The notes: a model not told the origin generated them from the sequence alone. A stretch of 64,000 nt of DNA from Qaidamihabitans albus (GCF_016464705.1 NZ_JAEHOB010000011.1:100041-164040); one strand, 5' to 3'; counted from the stretch's first letter, positions 44,294 through 54,256 are shown. Numbers and translations are program-made.

Positions 44294-45067
44294 ATGTCCG
44301 TCGCGGTGAGGGTGATCCCATGTCTTGATGTGGACGCGGGGCGAGTGGTGAAGGGTGTGAACTTCGCCGACCTGCGTGATGCCGGTGACCCCGTCGAGCT
44401 GGCCCGTCTCTACGACGCCGAAGGCGCCGACGAGCTGACCTTCCTCGACGTGACGGCGTCCTCGGGCAACCGGGAGACGACCTACGACGTCGTGCGCCGC
44501 ACCGCTGAGCAGGTGTTCATCCCGCTGACCGTCGGTGGCGGCGTGCGCGAGGTCGAGGACGTGAACCGGCTGCTGCGGGCCGGCGCGGACAAGGTCAGCA
44601 TCAACACGGCGGCGATCGCCCGGCCGGAGCTGCTGCGGGAGGCGTCCCGCCGCTTCGGCGCCCAGTGTGTCGTGCTCTCGGTCGACGCGCGGCGCGTGCC
44701 TGCGGACGGACGGCCGACGCCCTCCGGCTTCGAGGTCACCACCCACGGCGGGCGCCGGGGTACCGGGATCGACGCCGTCGAGTGGGCCGCTCGCGGCGAG
44801 GAGCTGGGCGTCGGCGAGATCCTGCTCAACTCGATGGACGCGGATGGCACCAAGACCGGGTTCGACCTCGAACTGGTCGGGCTCGTGCGCGAGGCCGTGC
44901 GCGTGCCGGTGATCGCCAGCGGTGGTGCCGGCGCGACCGAGCACTTCCTGCCCGCCGTGCGGGCCGGTGCCGACGCCGTGCTGGCCGCGAGCGTCTTCCA
45001 CTTCAGGCAGCTGAAGATCGGCGAGGTCAAGGACGCGCTGCGGTCCGGGGGAGTCGAGATCCGGTGA
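44294..45067 (+). CDS. hisF: Imidazole glycerol phosphate synthase, cyclase subunit
   Basis: A 257-residue TIM barrel: [18 protein letters not shown] with catalytic Asp12, [48 protein letters not shown] with the second Asp, and [13 protein letters not shown]. It uses ammonia from HisH to form IGP and AICAR. hisI overlaps its stop (GTGA). Confidence 0.98.
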   Translation: MSVAVRVIPCLDVDAGRVVKGVNFADLRDAGDPVELARLYDAEGADELTFLDVTASSGNRETTYDVVRRTAEQVFIPLTVGGGVREVEDVNRLLRAGADKVSINTAAIARPELLREASRRFGAQCVVLSVDARRVPADGRPTPSGFEVTTHGGRRGTGIDAVEWAARGEELGVGEILLNSMDADGTKTGFDLELVGLVREAVRVPVIASGGAGATEHFLPAVRAGADAVLAASVFHFRQLKIGEVKDALRSGGVEIR

Positions 45068-45426
45068 CCGGGGCACTCGATCCGGCGATCGCCGAGCGGC
45101 TCAAGCGCACCCCGGACGGGCTCGTCTGCGCGGTGGTGGTCGAGCACGCCACCTCCGACGTGCTCATGGTGGCCTGGATGAACGACGAGGCGCTGCACCG
45201 GACGCTCACCACGCGGCGGGCGACCTACTACTCGCGCAGCAGGCAGCGGCTGTGGGTCAAGGGAGAGACCTCCGGCCACACCCAGCACGTACGCGAGGTG
45301 CGGCTCGACTGCGACGCCGACACACTGCTGGTGCGGGTGGACCAGACGGGCCCGGCGTGCCACACCGGTACGCGCACGTGCTTCGACACCGCCGAAAGGG
45401 TACTGCTCGCCGACGCCCCCTCGTGA
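45064..45426 (+). CDS. hisI: Phosphoribosyl-AMP cyclohydrolase
   Basis: A 120-residue zinc/magnesium enzyme of histidine synthesis. Motifs: [42 protein letters not shown], metal site DCDADTLLV and zinc-binding [12 protein letters not shown] 45064 overlaps the hisF stop. It is monofunctional with no HisE domain. The stop TGA lies in the short copy of the palindrome. Confidence 0.97.
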   Translation: MTGALDPAIAERLKRTPDGLVCAVVVEHATSDVLMVAWMNDEALHRTLTTRRATYYSRSRQRLWVKGETSGHTQHVREVRLDCDADTLLVRVDQTGPACHTGTRTCFDTAERVLLADAPS

Positions 45427-45443
45427 GTGCCTGAGCTCACGAG
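45420..45443. repeat. Internally deleted copy of the 46-bp palindrome (copy 6, 24 bp)
   Basis: Only the outer arms CTCGTGAG and CTCACGAG remain, with 8 nt between. It lies between convergent hisI and TetR genes and contains the hisI stop codon. Confidence 0.8.
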
Positions 45444-45447
45444 CCGG

Positions 45448-46065
45448 TCAGCCGATGTCGCCGGTCAGGTAACGCTGCAGGGTGGGGGCGATCGCGGCGA
45501 CCATCGTCTCGATGTCGGCCGACGCCATCGGTTCCAGCCTGGCGACGTAGCGCGCCATCCCCATACCGATGATCTGGGTGGCGCACAGGGAGGCCCGCAG
45601 CTCCGGCTGGTCACATCCCGCGGCCTTGGTCACGCCCGCGAACATGTGGTTGACCAGCATCTCCTTGAGTGCGCGCAGCGCCTCCTCACGCGTGGTGATG
45701 CTGCGGACCAGCGCGACGAACACCTCCCCGCCCGCGCCGTCCCAGCGGGTCAGGAAGGTGCGCACGATGTTCTCGCCCAGCCGGTCGGGACCGTCGGCGG
45801 TCACCGTCTCGAGCACTTCCTTCGGGTCGAAAGGGACCTGCAGCACGGCCTGGGCGAACAGGCCTTCCTTACTGCCGAACCAGTGGTTCACCATCGCGGC
45901 GTCGACGCCGGCGCGGGCGGCGATCGACCGCACGGTCGCGCCGTCGAAGCCGCTCTCGGCGAAGACCTCCCTGGCCGCCGCGAGCAGCGTCGCCCTGGTG
46001 TCCTCACCCGCGGGGCGGCGGCCCCGGCGGCGGGCGGAGGTAGCGTGGTCCTTGGCCGGTGTCAC
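45448..46065 (-). CDS. TetR-family transcriptional regulator
   Basis: A 205-residue protein: helix-turn-helix [47 protein letters not shown] and a TetR_C-type ligand domain (FLTRWDGAGGEVFVALVRSI). GTG 46065 is preferred; ATG 46107 would start within the inverted repeat. It is divergent from trpE and an operator lies between, so an influence on trpE is possible. Ligand unknown. Confidence 0.88.
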   Translation of the reverse strand: MTPAKDHATSARRRGRRPAGEDTRATLLAAAREVFAESGFDGATVRSIAARAGVDAAMVNHWFGSKEGLFAQAVLQVPFDPKEVLETVTADGPDRLGENIVRTFLTRWDGAGGEVFVALVRSITTREEALRALKEMLVNHMFAGVTKAAGCDQPELRASLCATQIIGMGMARYVARLEPMASADIETMVAAIAPTLQRYLTGDIG

Positions 46066-46093
46066 CGGTCCATCATGAACAATCCCGGGACAC

Positions 46094-46113
46094 AATTCAA
46101 CAGCCATTGAATT
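46094..46113. promoter_or_regulatory. TetR operator between tetR and trpE
   Basis: AATTCAA-CAGCCA-TTGAATT, perfect 7-bp arms with a 6-bp spacer, a typical TetR dimer site. It lies 29 bp before the TetR GTG and 37 bp upstream of the trpE -10 box. Confidence 0.7.
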
Positions 46114-46149
46114 ATTCGGCCCGGTGCGCACCCTGTTCCGCCGCGACGG

Positions 46150-46155
46150 CACAAT
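46150..46155 (+). promoter_or_regulatory. -10 box of a leaderless promoter for trpE
   Basis: CACAAT, 6 nt, ATG 46162. With no leader there is no room for a trp attenuator. Confidence 0.45.
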
Positions 46156-46161
46156 GAGCGC

Positions 46162-47730
46162 ATGGTGACTGCCCATTCCTTCGGCGCCGGTGCCGCCGGT
46201 CTCGGCTCGATCAGCCCGGCGCGCGACGACTTCCGCGCGCTGGCGGGCCAGCGGCGCGTGATCCCGGTCGTGCGGCGCCTGCTGGCCGACGCCGACACGC
46301 CGGTCGCGCTCTACCGCAAGCTCGCAGGCGACCGCCCCGGCACGTTCCTGCTCGAGTCGGCGGAGAACGGGCAGTCCTGGTCGCGCTGGTCGTTCATCGG
46401 AGTGCACAGCCCCGCGGCGCTCACGGTGCGCGACGGCGAGGCCGTCTGGACCGGCACGCCGGTGTCCGGCCTGCCCGCCGGCGGCGACCCGCTCGCGGTG
46501 CTGCGCGAGACGATCCAGACCCTGCACACCGAGCCGCTGCCTGGCATGCCGCCACTGACCGGCGGCATGGTCGGCTACATCGGCTACGACGCCGTCCGCT
46601 GGATCGAACGGCTCCCGGAGCTGGCGGAGAAGGACATCGACATCCCGGAGCTGACGATGCTCCTCGCCACCGACCTCGCCGCCTTCGACCACCACGAGGG
46701 CACCGTCACGCTTATCGCGAACGCCGTGAACTGGGACGACTCCCCGGAGCGGGTCGACGCCGCCTACGACGACGCGGTCCGCAGGCTCGAAGCGATGACC
46801 GCGCGGCTGGCCGCTTCCGCACCCGCCACGAACGCCGTGTTCGACCGGCCCCCGCCGGAGTTCACCCGCCGTCGCGCCAAGGAGGAGTTCCACGCCGCCG
46901 TCCACAAGGCGGTCGAGGCCATCCACGCGGGCGAGGCGTTCCAGGTCGTCCCGTCGCAGCGCTTCGAGATGCGCACCGGCGCCGACGCGCTGGACGTCTA
47001 CCGGGTGCTGCGCACGTCCAACCCGAGCCCGTACATGTACCTGCTGCGGCTGGACGGCTTCGACATCGTCGGGTCCAGCCCGGAGTCGCTGGTCACGGTG
47101 CGCGACGGCCGTGCGACCACCCATCCGATCGCGGGTACCCGGTGGCGCGGCGTCGATCCGGAGGAGGACGCGCAGCTGGCCAAGGACCTGCTCGCGGACG
47201 ACAAGGAGCGCTCCGAGCACCTCATGCTCGTGGACCTGGGCCGCAACGATCTCGGCAAGGTCTGCAAGCCCGGTACCGTGCGGGTGCTCGAGTTCTTCTC
47301 CATCGAGCGCTACAGCCACGTGATGCACCTGGTCTCCACGGTCAGCGGCGAGCTCGCCGAGGGCAGGACGGCCTTCGACGCGGTCGTCGCCTGCTTCCCG
47401 GCCGGCACGCTTTCCGGCGCGCCGAAGGTGCGGGCCATGCAGCTGATCGAGGAGCTCGAACCCACCCGGCGCGCGCTGTACGGCGGAGTGGTCGGCTACC
47501 TCGACTTCGCCGGTGACGCCGACACCGCGATCGCCATCCGTACCGCCCTGATGCGCGACGGTGTGGCGTACGTGCAGGCCGGCGGCGGCGTGGTCGCCGA
47601 CTCCGACGCCGACTACGAGGACAACGAGGCGCTCAACAAGGCCCGCACGGTGCTCTCCGCGGTGGCCGCCGCGGACACCCTCGCGCCCGCCACGTCACTG
47701 GATCCCGCGGGAGAAGGCGCCCGTGTCTGA
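46162..47730 (+). CDS. trpE: Anthranilate synthase component I
   Basis: A 522-residue chorismate-using enzyme. The N-terminal region has the feedback-type LLESAENG motif (tryptophan-binding) and the C-terminal domain has [69 protein letters not shown] and [11 protein letters not shown]. It makes anthranilate with ammonia from TrpG, which is not in this window. The membrane-protein gene overlaps its end by 8 bp. Confidence 0.97.
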   Translation: MVTAHSFGAGAAGLGSISPARDDFRALAGQRRVIPVVRRLLADADTPVALYRKLAGDRPGTFLLESAENGQSWSRWSFIGVHSPAALTVRDGEAVWTGTPVSGLPAGGDPLAVLRETIQTLHTEPLPGMPPLTGGMVGYIGYDAVRWIERLPELAEKDIDIPELTMLLATDLAAFDHHEGTVTLIANAVNWDDSPERVDAAYDDAVRRLEAMTARLAASAPATNAVFDRPPPEFTRRRAKEEFHAAVHKAVEAIHAGEAFQVVPSQRFEMRTGADALDVYRVLRTSNPSPYMYLLRLDGFDIVGSSPESLVTVRDGRATTHPIAGTRWRGVDPEEDAQLAKDLLADDKERSEHLMLVDLGRNDLGKVCKPGTVRVLEFFSIERYSHVMHLVSTVSGELAEGRTAFDAVVACFPAGTLSGAPKVRAMQLIEELEPTRRALYGGVVGYLDFAGDADTAIAIRTALMRDGVAYVQAGGGVVADSDADYEDNEALNKARTVLSAVAAADTLAPATSLDPAGEGARV

Positions 47731-48277
47731 CCGGGCGCCCGCGCCGAGCAAGCGTCCACTGTGGATAGTCACGGTGGCGCTGCTGCTCGGTGCCGCCGCA
47801 CTGTGGGGCTCCGCCCGGCTGACGTGGACTGCCGAGGAGGTCGAGGCCGGGGTGCGGGGCACGGTGCTGCGCACGGAGACCGGCGCTGAGCGCTCCGGCG
47901 CGCTCGTCCCGCTCGCGGTGCTCGCGCTCGCCGGGGTGGCTGGCATGGTGGCGACGGGCGGATGGCCCCGGCGACTGCTCGGCGGTGTGCTGGTGGCGGC
48001 CGGTCTCGCCGCGTGCTGGGTGGCGCTGTCGGCGCTGCGCTTCGGCGGCTATCCGGAGGCCGCGCCGGTGGGGGAGATCTACGCGGGGCACGGCCTCGCT
48101 CTCCTCGGCGGCGCGCTGGTGGCGGGTGGCGGGCTGCTCGGCCTGCGGCGGGCCGGCCGGATGCCCCGTCTGGGCGCGAAGTACTCGGCACCGGGCACTC
48201 AGCGTGTCCGGCGAGATCCCGACACGGAGATGTGGGACGCGCTCTCGGATGGCGAGGATCCCACCACGCGCAGTTAG
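47723..48277 (+). CDS. TIGR02234-type Trp-operon-associated membrane protein
   Basis: About 184 residues with four hydrophobic helices ([75 protein letters not shown]) and a hydrophilic tail. It sits between trpE and trpC as Rv1610 does in mycobacteria. GTG 47723 overlaps the trpE end. The function is unknown; position suggests a link to tryptophan or aromatic transport. Confidence 0.85.
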   Translation: MSDRAPAPSKRPLWIVTVALLLGAAALWGSARLTWTAEEVEAGVRGTVLRTETGAERSGALVPLAVLALAGVAGMVATGGWPRRLLGGVLVAAGLAACWVALSALRFGGYPEAAPVGEIYAGHGLALLGGALVAGGGLLGLRRAGRMPRLGAKYSAPGTQRVRRDPDTEMWDALSDGEDPTTRS

Positions 48278-48346
48278 CACCACGTCTTACCCGCTGGTCG
48301 GCGAGGTCCTTCCCGACCCGGGCCCGATGCGGTTCACCGCGAGGGT

Positions 48347-48352
48347 TAGCAT
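48347..48352 (+). promoter_or_regulatory. Candidate promoter -10 box upstream of trpC
   Basis: TAGCAT, about 28 nt before the GTG of the short ORF (48380). It would allow trpCBA transcription separate from trpE. No clear -35. Confidence 0.35.
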
Positions 48353-48379
48353 CATTTCGGCGGGAAGGGGAAGGTTTTT

Positions 48380-48436
48380 GTGAGCCACCTTGCGAGTGAA
48401 TCAATGACCGCGACACCCGGTGGAGTCACCTGGTGA
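48380..48436 (+). CDS. 18-codon ORF coupled to trpC, possible leader peptide
   Basis: GTG 48380, preceded by GGGGAAGG, encodes [18 protein letters not shown] and stops at TGA 48434-48436, overlapping the trpC GTG (GTGA). The final codon is tryptophan. A strong ribosome site and stop/start overlap argue for translation and coupling. One Trp codon is too few for classical attenuation, and no terminator hairpin is visible. Confidence 0.5.
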   Translation: MSHLASESMTATPGGVTW

Positions 48437-49242
48437 GCGTTCTCGAGGAAATCGTCGCGGGCGTGCGGGCCGACCTTGCCGAGCGCGAGGCGGCACTGCC
48501 GTTCGACGAGCTGAAGCGGCGTGCCACGGAGGCGGCTCCGCCGCGCGACGCGCTGGCGGCCCTGCGGGAGTCGGGCATCGGCGTGATCGCCGAGGTCAAG
48601 CGCCGTAGCCCCTCCAAGGGCGAGCTGGCGGCCATCACGGACCCGGCGGCGCTGGCGAAGGACTACGCGGACGCCGGAGCCAGGGTCGTCAGCGTGCTCA
48701 CCGAGCAGCGCCGCTTCGGCGGCTCGCTGGCCGACCTCGACGCCGTGCGGGCCGCGGTGGACGTTCCACTGCTGCGCAAGGACTTCATCGTCAGCCCCTA
48801 CCAGGTGCACGAGGCCCGGCTGCACGGTGCCGACATGGTGCTGCTGATCGTGGCCGCGCTGGAGCAGAACGCGCTGGTGTCGCTGCTGGACCGGGTCGAG
48901 TCGCTCGGCATGACCGCGCTCGTCGAGGTGCACAACGCCGAGGAGGCCGACCGGGCGCTGGAGGCGGGCGCGACGGTGCTGGGCATCAACGCGCGCGACC
49001 TGCACACGCTGGAGGTCGACCGCGACGTGTTCAGTCGGCTCGCCCCAGGCCTGCCGATGGAGACGTTCAAGATCGCCGAGTCCGGTGTGCGCGGGCCGGG
49101 CGACCTGATGGCCTATGCCGGGCACGGCGCGGACGCCGTGCTCGTCGGCGAGGGCCTGGTCGCGACCGAGGATCCGAAGGGGGCACTCGTCAAGCTCGTG
49201 ACCGCCGGATCCCACCCGGCATGCCCGAGGCCGAGCCGGTGA
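48433..49242 (+). CDS. trpC: Indole-3-glycerol phosphate synthase
   Basis: A 269-residue TIM barrel. [15 protein letters not shown] with catalytic Glu and Lys, [59 protein letters not shown] and [11 protein letters not shown] are the family blocks. It closes the indole ring. It is preceded by the coupled short ORF and overlaps trpB. Confidence 0.98.
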   Translation: MSVLEEIVAGVRADLAEREAALPFDELKRRATEAAPPRDALAALRESGIGVIAEVKRRSPSKGELAAITDPAALAKDYADAGARVVSVLTEQRRFGGSLADLDAVRAAVDVPLLRKDFIVSPYQVHEARLHGADMVLLIVAALEQNALVSLLDRVESLGMTALVEVHNAEEADRALEAGATVLGINARDLHTLEVDRDVFSRLAPGLPMETFKIAESGVRGPGDLMAYAGHGADAVLVGEGLVATEDPKGALVKLVTAGSHPACPRPSR

Positions 49243-50465
49243 CCGAGAAGAACGAGCGCGGCGAGCACGACCCGGACGAGCGTGGCCACTTCGGCCCGTA
49301 CGGTGGCCGGTTCATGCCGGAGGCGCTGATCGGCGCGCTCGACGAGCTCTCCGCCGAGTACGACAAGGCCCGGCTCGACCCCGAGTTCACCGGCGAGTTC
49401 GCCAGGCTGCTCTCGCAGTACGCCGGCCGGCCGTCGCTGCTCACCGAGGCGGTGCGGTTCGCCGAGCACGCGGGCGGCGCACGGGTGTTCCTCAAGCGCG
49501 AGGACCTCAACCACACCGGCTCGCACAAGATCAACAACGTGCTGGGCCAGGCGCTGCTCACCAAGCGAATGGGCAAGAAGCGGGTCATCGCGGAGACCGG
49601 CGCCGGCCAGCACGGCGTGGCCACGGCGACCGCGTGCGCGCTGCTGGGTCTCGACTGCGTGGTCTACATGGGCGAGGTCGACACCGAACGGCAGGCGCTC
49701 AACGTCGCCAGGATGCGCCTGCTGGGCGCCGAGGTGATCCCGGTCGGGACCGGCTCCCGCACGCTCAAGGACGCCATCAACGAGGCACTGCGGGACTGGG
49801 TGACCAATGTGGACACCACCCACTACCTGCTCGGCACGGCGGCGGGGGCGCATCCGTTCCCGGTGCTCGTACGCAACTTCCACAAGGTGATCGGCGAGGA
49901 GGCGCGTGCGCAGATCCTCGAGCTGACCGGGCGGCTGCCCGACGCCGTCGCGGCGTGCGTCGGCGGGGGATCCAACGCCATCGGCATCTTCCACGGGTTC
50001 ATCGACGACCCGGGCGTACGCCTGGTCGGCCTCGAGCCCGGTGGCAAGGGCATCGAGACCGGGCAGCACGGCGCCACGCTCACCGAGGGCACCCCTGGGA
50101 TGCTGCACGGTTCGCTGTCCTACCTGCTGCAGGACGATGACGGGCAGACGACCGAGGCGTACTCGATCTCGGCGGGCCTGGACTATCCGGGTGTCGGACC
50201 GGAGCACTCGTGGCTCAAGGACACCGGCCGGGCCGAGTACCGGGCGGTCACCGACGCCGAGGCGATGGACGCGTTCCGGCTGCTGTCGCGGACCGAGGGC
50301 ATCATTCCCGCGATCGAGTCGGCGCACGCACTGGCCGGTGCGCTGGAGCTGGGGCGGGAACTCGGCCCGGAGGCGCACATCCTGGTGAACCTCTCCGGCC
50401 GGGGTGACAAGGACGTGGACACCGCGGCGCGCTACTTCGGGCTCGTGGACGAGGAGAAGTTGTGA
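49221..50465 (+). CDS. trpB: Tryptophan synthase beta chain
   Basis: A 414-residue PLP enzyme: [29 protein letters not shown] with the Schiff-base Lys (residue 103), [27 protein letters not shown], and the phosphate loop [10 protein letters not shown]. It joins indole and serine. ATG 49221 overlaps trpC by 22 bp; GTG 49239, overlapping the trpC stop as GTGA, is an equally plausible start and would remove six residues. Confidence 0.97.
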   Translation: MPEAEPVTEKNERGEHDPDERGHFGPYGGRFMPEALIGALDELSAEYDKARLDPEFTGEFARLLSQYAGRPSLLTEAVRFAEHAGGARVFLKREDLNHTGSHKINNVLGQALLTKRMGKKRVIAETGAGQHGVATATACALLGLDCVVYMGEVDTERQALNVARMRLLGAEVIPVGTGSRTLKDAINEALRDWVTNVDTTHYLLGTAAGAHPFPVLVRNFHKVIGEEARAQILELTGRLPDAVAACVGGGSNAIGIFHGFIDDPGVRLVGLEPGGKGIETGQHGATLTEGTPGMLHGSLSYLLQDDDGQTTEAYSISAGLDYPGVGPEHSWLKDTGRAEYRAVTDAEAMDAFRLLSRTEGIIPAIESAHALAGALELGRELGPEAHILVNLSGRGDKDVDTAARYFGLVDEEKL

Positions 50466-51256
50466 GCGAGCTTCGCGCGATGTTCGAGCACACGCGTGCC
50501 GAGAACCGGGCCGCGCTCGTGGGATACCTGCCCGCGGGCTACCCGGACGTCGAGGCTTCGAAGGACCTGCTCGCCGCGACGATCGACGGCGGCGCGGACC
50601 TGGTCGAGGTCGGCGTGCCCTACTCCGACCCGGTGCTGGACGGCCCGACCATCCAGACGGCCGCCGACGCGGCACTGAAGGCGGGGTTCCGGCTGAAGCA
50701 CCTGTTCGAGGTCGTCGAGTCGGTGTCCGCGAGGGGTGGTCGCGCGGTCGTGATGACCTACTGGAACCCGGTGCACCGCTACGGTGTCGACGCGTTCGCG
50801 CGAGACCTCGACGCGGCAGGCGGGCTCGGCCTGATCACGCCCGACCTGACCCCGGACGCGGCGGGCGACTGGCCCTCGATCGCCGAGCGGTACGGGCTCG
50901 ACCGGATCTTCCTGGTCGCGCCGTCCTCGTCGGAGGAGCGCCTCCACCTGACCGCCCGTGCGGCCACGGGGTTCATCTACGCGACGGCCGTGATGGGCGT
51001 CACCGGCGCCCGCGAGTCGGTGGGTGCCGGGGCCGCGGAGCTGGTGCGGCGCACCCGCACGCACACCGACCTGCCGATCGGCGTCGGTCTCGGGGTCCGC
51101 TCGCGGGAGCAGGCCGCCGAGGTCGCCGGTTTCGCCGACGCGGTGATCGTCGGCTCGGCGCTGGTGACGAAGGCCGCCGGGGGCACCGCCGCCGTGCGGG
51201 CACTCGCCGGGGAGCTCGCCGAAGGCGTGCGGGTCGTGAGTGCGCAGCCGAGTTGA
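50462..51256 (+). CDS. trpA: Tryptophan synthase alpha chain
   Basis: A 264-residue TIM barrel that releases indole from indole-3-glycerol phosphate: [37 protein letters not shown] with catalytic Glu, [12 protein letters not shown], and [15 protein letters not shown]. Its GTG overlaps the trpB stop. The last codons (VVSAQPS) lie in a degenerate half copy of the 46-bp palindrome. Confidence 0.97.
   Translation: MSELRAMFEHTRAENRAALVGYLPAGYPDVEASKDLLAATIDGGADLVEVGVPYSDPVLDGPTIQTAADAALKAGFRLKHLFEVVESVSARGGRAVVMTYWNPVHRYGVDAFARDLDAAGGLGLITPDLTPDAAGDWPSIAERYGLDRIFLVAPSSSEERLHLTARAATGFIYATAVMGVTGARESVGAGAAELVRRTRTHTDLPIGVGLGVRSREQAAEVAGFADAVIVGSALVTKAAGGTAAVRALAGELAEGVRVVSAQPS
51234..51254 (+). repeat. 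Degenerate left half of the 46-bp palindrome (copy 7)
   Basis: TCGTGAGTGCGCAGCCGAGTT matches the left half except for a few bases; the right half is absent. It encodes the last residues of TrpA. Confidence 0.6.
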
Positions 51257-51258
51257 CA

Positions 51259-51311
51259 GGTGTCCTGCGGGACACCCGCACCCGGGGTCCTGCGGGACAC
51301 CCGCACCCGGG
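51259..51311. repeat. 25-bp tandem repeat with hairpins, likely trp operon terminator
   Basis: A 25-bp unit beginning GTCCTGCGGGACACCC is repeated exactly at 51262-51286 and 51287-51311. The first copy sits in a 7-bp stem, GGTGTCC-TGCG-GGACACC (51259-51276). It starts 3 bp after the trpA stop, which suggests termination before lgt. Confidence 0.75.
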
Positions 51312-51362
51312 CTCGGTAGCCACTGACGAGCACCTCGGCGGCCGGTACGTGGTACCGCACGT

Positions 51363-51368
51363 TACGGT
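51363..51368 (+). promoter_or_regulatory. -10 box of a leaderless promoter for lgt
   Basis: TACGGT, 6 nt, GTG 51375. Confidence 0.55.
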
Positions 51369-51374
51369 GACGTC

Positions 51375-52442
51375 GTGATTTCCGCTTCGGCAGTCTTCCT
51401 CGCGAACATCCCCAGCCCGGATCGCGGGGTGTGGCAGCTCGGCCCGATTCCGCTGCGTGCCTACGCGCTGTGCATCATCGCCGGGATCATCGTCGCCATC
51501 TGGTGGGGCGAACGGCGCTGGACGCAGCGTGGCGGCAGCAAGGGAACCATCGTCGACATCGCGGTGTTCGCGGTGCCGTTCGGCCTCGTCGGCGGCCGGC
51601 TCTACCACGTCATCACCGACTACCAGCTCTACTTCGGCGAGGGTCAGGACCCGGTCCGGGCGCTCTACATCTGGGATGGCGGGCTCGGCATCTGGGGCGC
51701 GATCGCGCTCGGCGGTGTCGGCGCGTGGATCGCCTGCCGCCGAAGGGGAATCCCGCTGCCCGCGGTGGCGGACGCGGTCGCGCCGGGCATCATCGTGGCG
51801 CAGGCCATCGGCAGGCTCGGCAACTACTTCAACCAGGAGCTCTACGGTGGTCCGACCGACCTGCCGTGGGGGCTGGAGATCTACTGCCGCACCACGGCGG
51901 ACTTCCCGGCCAGCGCGTGCAGCGTGGACAACCCTGGCCCCCTCGACGGTGTCGCGGCCACCGACGTGCCGCTCGCCGTCGTGCACCCGACCTTCCTGTA
52001 CGAGCTGCTGTGGAGCCTCGGCGTCGCACTGCTCATCGTGTGGGCCGACCGGCGGTTCCGGCTCGGCCACGGCCGCGTGTTCGCGCTCTACGTCGCCGGA
52101 TACACGGCAGGGCGGTTCTGGATCGAGCTCATGCGCACGGACCCGGCCAACGAGATCCTCGGCCTGCGGGTGAACGTCTGGACGTCGATGGTGCTGTTCG
52201 CCGGAGCGGTGACCTACTTCGTGCTCGCCCGCGGTCGCGGCCCGCGCGAGGAGCCGGAGACGTTGCGGGGCAAGGACGACGGACCCGCCGATACCGGGGA
52301 CGCAAAAGCCACCGAGGACACCGAAGCGACCGAGGACACCGAGGACACCGATACCGCTGATACCGCCGATACCGCTGACTCCCGGGAGTCAGCGGACGAG
52401 GCCGCGCCCGGTGATCAGCGGAAGGTCGAGCCCGGTCAGTAG
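51375..52442 (+). CDS. lgt: Prolipoprotein diacylglyceryl transferase
   Basis: A 355-residue membrane enzyme that attaches diacylglycerol to the lipobox cysteine of prolipoproteins. The Lgt signature is GRLGNYFNQELYGGPTDLPWG, with RAYALCIIAGIIVAIWWGERRW and the late HPTFLYELLWSLG. Seven helices fit. The C-terminal tail (from about residue 290) is a low-complexity Asp/Thr/Glu repeat encoded by short DNA repeats (ACCGAGGAC-like) and ends in a 24-bp palindrome. The position after trpA matches other actinobacteria. Confidence 0.97.
   Translation: MISASAVFLANIPSPDRGVWQLGPIPLRAYALCIIAGIIVAIWWGERRWTQRGGSKGTIVDIAVFAVPFGLVGGRLYHVITDYQLYFGEGQDPVRALYIWDGGLGIWGAIALGGVGAWIACRRRGIPLPAVADAVAPGIIVAQAIGRLGNYFNQELYGGPTDLPWGLEIYCRTTADFPASACSVDNPGPLDGVAATDVPLAVVHPTFLYELLWSLGVALLIVWADRRFRLGHGRVFALYVAGYTAGRFWIELMRTDPANEILGLRVNVWTSMVLFAGAVTYFVLARGRGPREEPETLRGKDDGPADTGDAKATEDTEATEDTEDTDTADTADTADSRESADEAAPGDQRKVEPGQ
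52372..52395. repeat. 24-bp perfect palindrome in the lgt 3' end
   Basis: Perfectly self-complementary, with CCGCTGACTCCC as the left half. It contains the stop codon of the convergent oxidoreductase gene (52391-52389) and lies inside the lgt tail, so it may act as a terminator for the minus-strand operon. Confidence 0.8.
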
Positions 52443-53462
52443 CCCGGCGGGGGCCTCGACCACGGCCGGGACGGCGTTGACCAGCCGCATGGCCGTCGCC
52501 TTGAGACCTGCGGTGTTGTGGTCGCCGTCGCCGCCGAGCAGCCGCAGGTCGAGCGTGTAGTTCGGCTCGCCGGTCACGTGCACCCGGTAGCAGCCCTGCC
52601 CGGCGGGCTGCGGCCAGTCCGGGCCGAGGTCGGGCCGCAGCCGCGTGACGTGTTCCAGCACGCACACCGGGCGCCCGGCACGCATGCCGCGCACCTCGAA
52701 TCGCAGCGCCGCCGCGGTGCCCCGCTCGATCGTGCCCGAGGAGATCTCGAACTTCTCCGGTGCGGGCAGCCGCTCGTAGTGCTCCTCCACGCCGTCGAGC
52801 TCGGTTTCCAGGCCGGCCGCGAGCTGGCGCACGACGCTGCCCCAGGCGAGGGTCAGCACGCCGGGTTGCAGCAGCATCGGCACCTCGTCCAGCGGCGCGC
52901 CGAAGCCCATGATGTCGAAGACGACCTTGTGGTTGTCGTAGGTCGAGTAGTCGAGGATCTCCAGGCAGCGCACCTCGTCGATGCGCTCGGAGATGCCGGT
53001 GAGCGTCAGCGGCAGCCAGTCGTTGGCGAAGCCGGGGTCGATCCCGTTGACCCACAGGGACGCGCCGCCCTCGGCCGCGGCCGCGCGGACCGGGTCCGAC
53101 ACCTCCTTCGGCACCACGCCTTCGGGGAACTGGAGGAAGACCGGGCTGCTGGACACGACGTTGACGCCGGCCCTGAGGATGCGCTGCAGATCCTCCAGCG
53201 CCTCGGGGATGCGGTCGTCGGCCATCGCGGTGTAGACGACGCAGTCGGGGCGCAGGGCGAGCAGTTCGTCCGCGTCGCCGGTGGCGGCGACGCCCAGCGT
53301 GCACCCGAGCCCGGCCAGCTCCCCGGCGTCCTTGCCGACCTTGGCCGGGTCGGAGACCCAGACGCCGGCCAGCTCCAGGTCGGGCCTGGCGTCGATGCCC
53401 GCGATGGCGTTGCGGCCCACGTTGCCGGTGCTCCACTGCACCACGCGACAGCGGCGGCTCAT
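52389..53462 (-). CDS. DapB-N-terminal-like NAD(P)-dependent oxidoreductase
   Basis: A 357-residue protein starting [18 protein letters not shown], a Rossmann entry as in the dihydrodipicolinate-reductase-like/diaminopentanoate dehydrogenase group. [19 protein letters not shown] and [16 protein letters not shown] are also conserved in that group. It is not the lysine-pathway DapB, which is smaller. The ATG overlaps the SDR stop (ATGA), so the two oxidoreductases form one operon. Its substrate is unknown. The 3' end overlaps lgt by 54 bp. Confidence 0.8.
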   Translation of the reverse strand: MSRRCRVVQWSTGNVGRNAIAGIDARPDLELAGVWVSDPAKVGKDAGELAGLGCTLGVAATGDADELLALRPDCVVYTAMADDRIPEALEDLQRILRAGVNVVSSSPVFLQFPEGVVPKEVSDPVRAAAAEGGASLWVNGIDPGFANDWLPLTLTGISERIDEVRCLEILDYSTYDNHKVVFDIMGFGAPLDEVPMLLQPGVLTLAWGSVVRQLAAGLETELDGVEEHYERLPAPEKFEISSGTIERGTAAALRFEVRGMRAGRPVCVLEHVTRLRPDLGPDWPQPAGQGCYRVHVTGEPNYTLDLRLLGGDGDHNTAGLKATAMRLVNAVPAVVEAPAGLLTGLDLPLITGRGLVR

Positions 53463-54250
53463 GTCAGGTCCGGCAGGCCGAGCTCGAAGTTCGGCGCCTG
53501 CTGGCCGCCGTCCACCTCGAGCACTTTCCCGGTGACGTAGCCACCGGCCCGCGAGGCCAGGTAGACGATCGTGGCCGCGACGTCCTCGGGCTCCCCGATG
53601 CGGCGCAGCGGGGTGGCCGCCTCCATACGCTCGCGCAGCTCGGGATTGTTCACCACCACCTCCAGCGCCGAGGTGGCCACGGAGCCGACGGCGATGCCGT
53701 TCACCCTGATCTTCGGCGCGAGGTCGGCCGCAGCCAGCCGCGTGTAGTGGGCGAGCGCGCCCTTCACCGTGCCGTAGGCGAGGAACCCGCGGCCGGACAC
53801 CCGGCCCATGACCGACGAGATGTTGACGACCGCGCCGCCGCCCGTCCGCAGCATCGCCGGTACGGCGGCCCTGGTGAGCGCGTGCGCCGTGGACACGTTG
53901 AACCGGAACGCCTCCTCCAGGAGCTCCGTGCTGGTGTCGGTCAGCGGGCACGGGTAGGTGCCGCCGACGTTGTTGACGACGACGTCGAGCCGGCCGAAGG
54001 TCTCCGTGGCGGCGTCGGCCAGCGCGGCGGCGTTCGCCGGGTCGCTCAGGTCCGCGGGCACGGCGTGTGCCTTGCGTCCAGCGTCGGCGATCCGCGCGGC
54101 GACCTGGTCGAGTTGTTCCCCGGTGCGGGCGGAGATCACCACATCGGCGCCTGCCTCGGCCAGCGCCACCGCGGTCGCGGCGCCGATGCCCCGGCCGGCA
54201 CCGGTGACCACCGCCACCGAGTCGGTGAGTCGAAAGCGATCCAGAATCAC
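53459..54250 (-). CDS. Short-chain dehydrogenase/reductase
   Basis: A 263-residue classical SDR: cofactor loop TGAGRGIG at residues 16-23, NNVGG, catalytic Ser in VNISSVMG and YxxxK in [10 protein letters not shown], and a C-terminal [15 protein letters not shown] 54250 is used because a TACAGT -10 box ends 6 nt before it; a TTG two codons upstream is possible. A KstR-like box overlapping the promoter suggests steroid or isoprenoid/fatty-acid catabolism. Confidence 0.93.
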   Translation of the reverse strand: MILDRFRLTDSVAVVTGAGRGIGAATAVALAEAGADVVISARTGEQLDQVAARIADAGRKAHAVPADLSDPANAAALADAATETFGRLDVVVNNVGGTYPCPLTDTSTELLEEAFRFNVSTAHALTRAAVPAMLRTGGGAVVNISSVMGRVSGRGFLAYGTVKGALAHYTRLAAADLAPKIRVNGIAVGSVATSALEVVVNNPELRERMEAATPLRRIGEPEDVAATIVYLASRAGGYVTGKVLEVDGGQQAPNFELGLPDLT

Positions 54251-54256
54251 GAGCAA

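Noticed and set aside
45420..45443. Short palindrome as an unrelated terminator
   Set aside because: Both arms match the outer arms of the 46-bp family exactly, so an internally deleted copy is simpler.
48278..48436. Classical trp attenuator before trpC
   Set aside because: Only one Trp codon and no terminator/antiterminator stems are visible.
52262..52371. Asp/Thr-rich Lgt tail as a separate gene or fusion
   Set aside because: It is a low-complexity extension in the lgt frame with no start signal and no domain.
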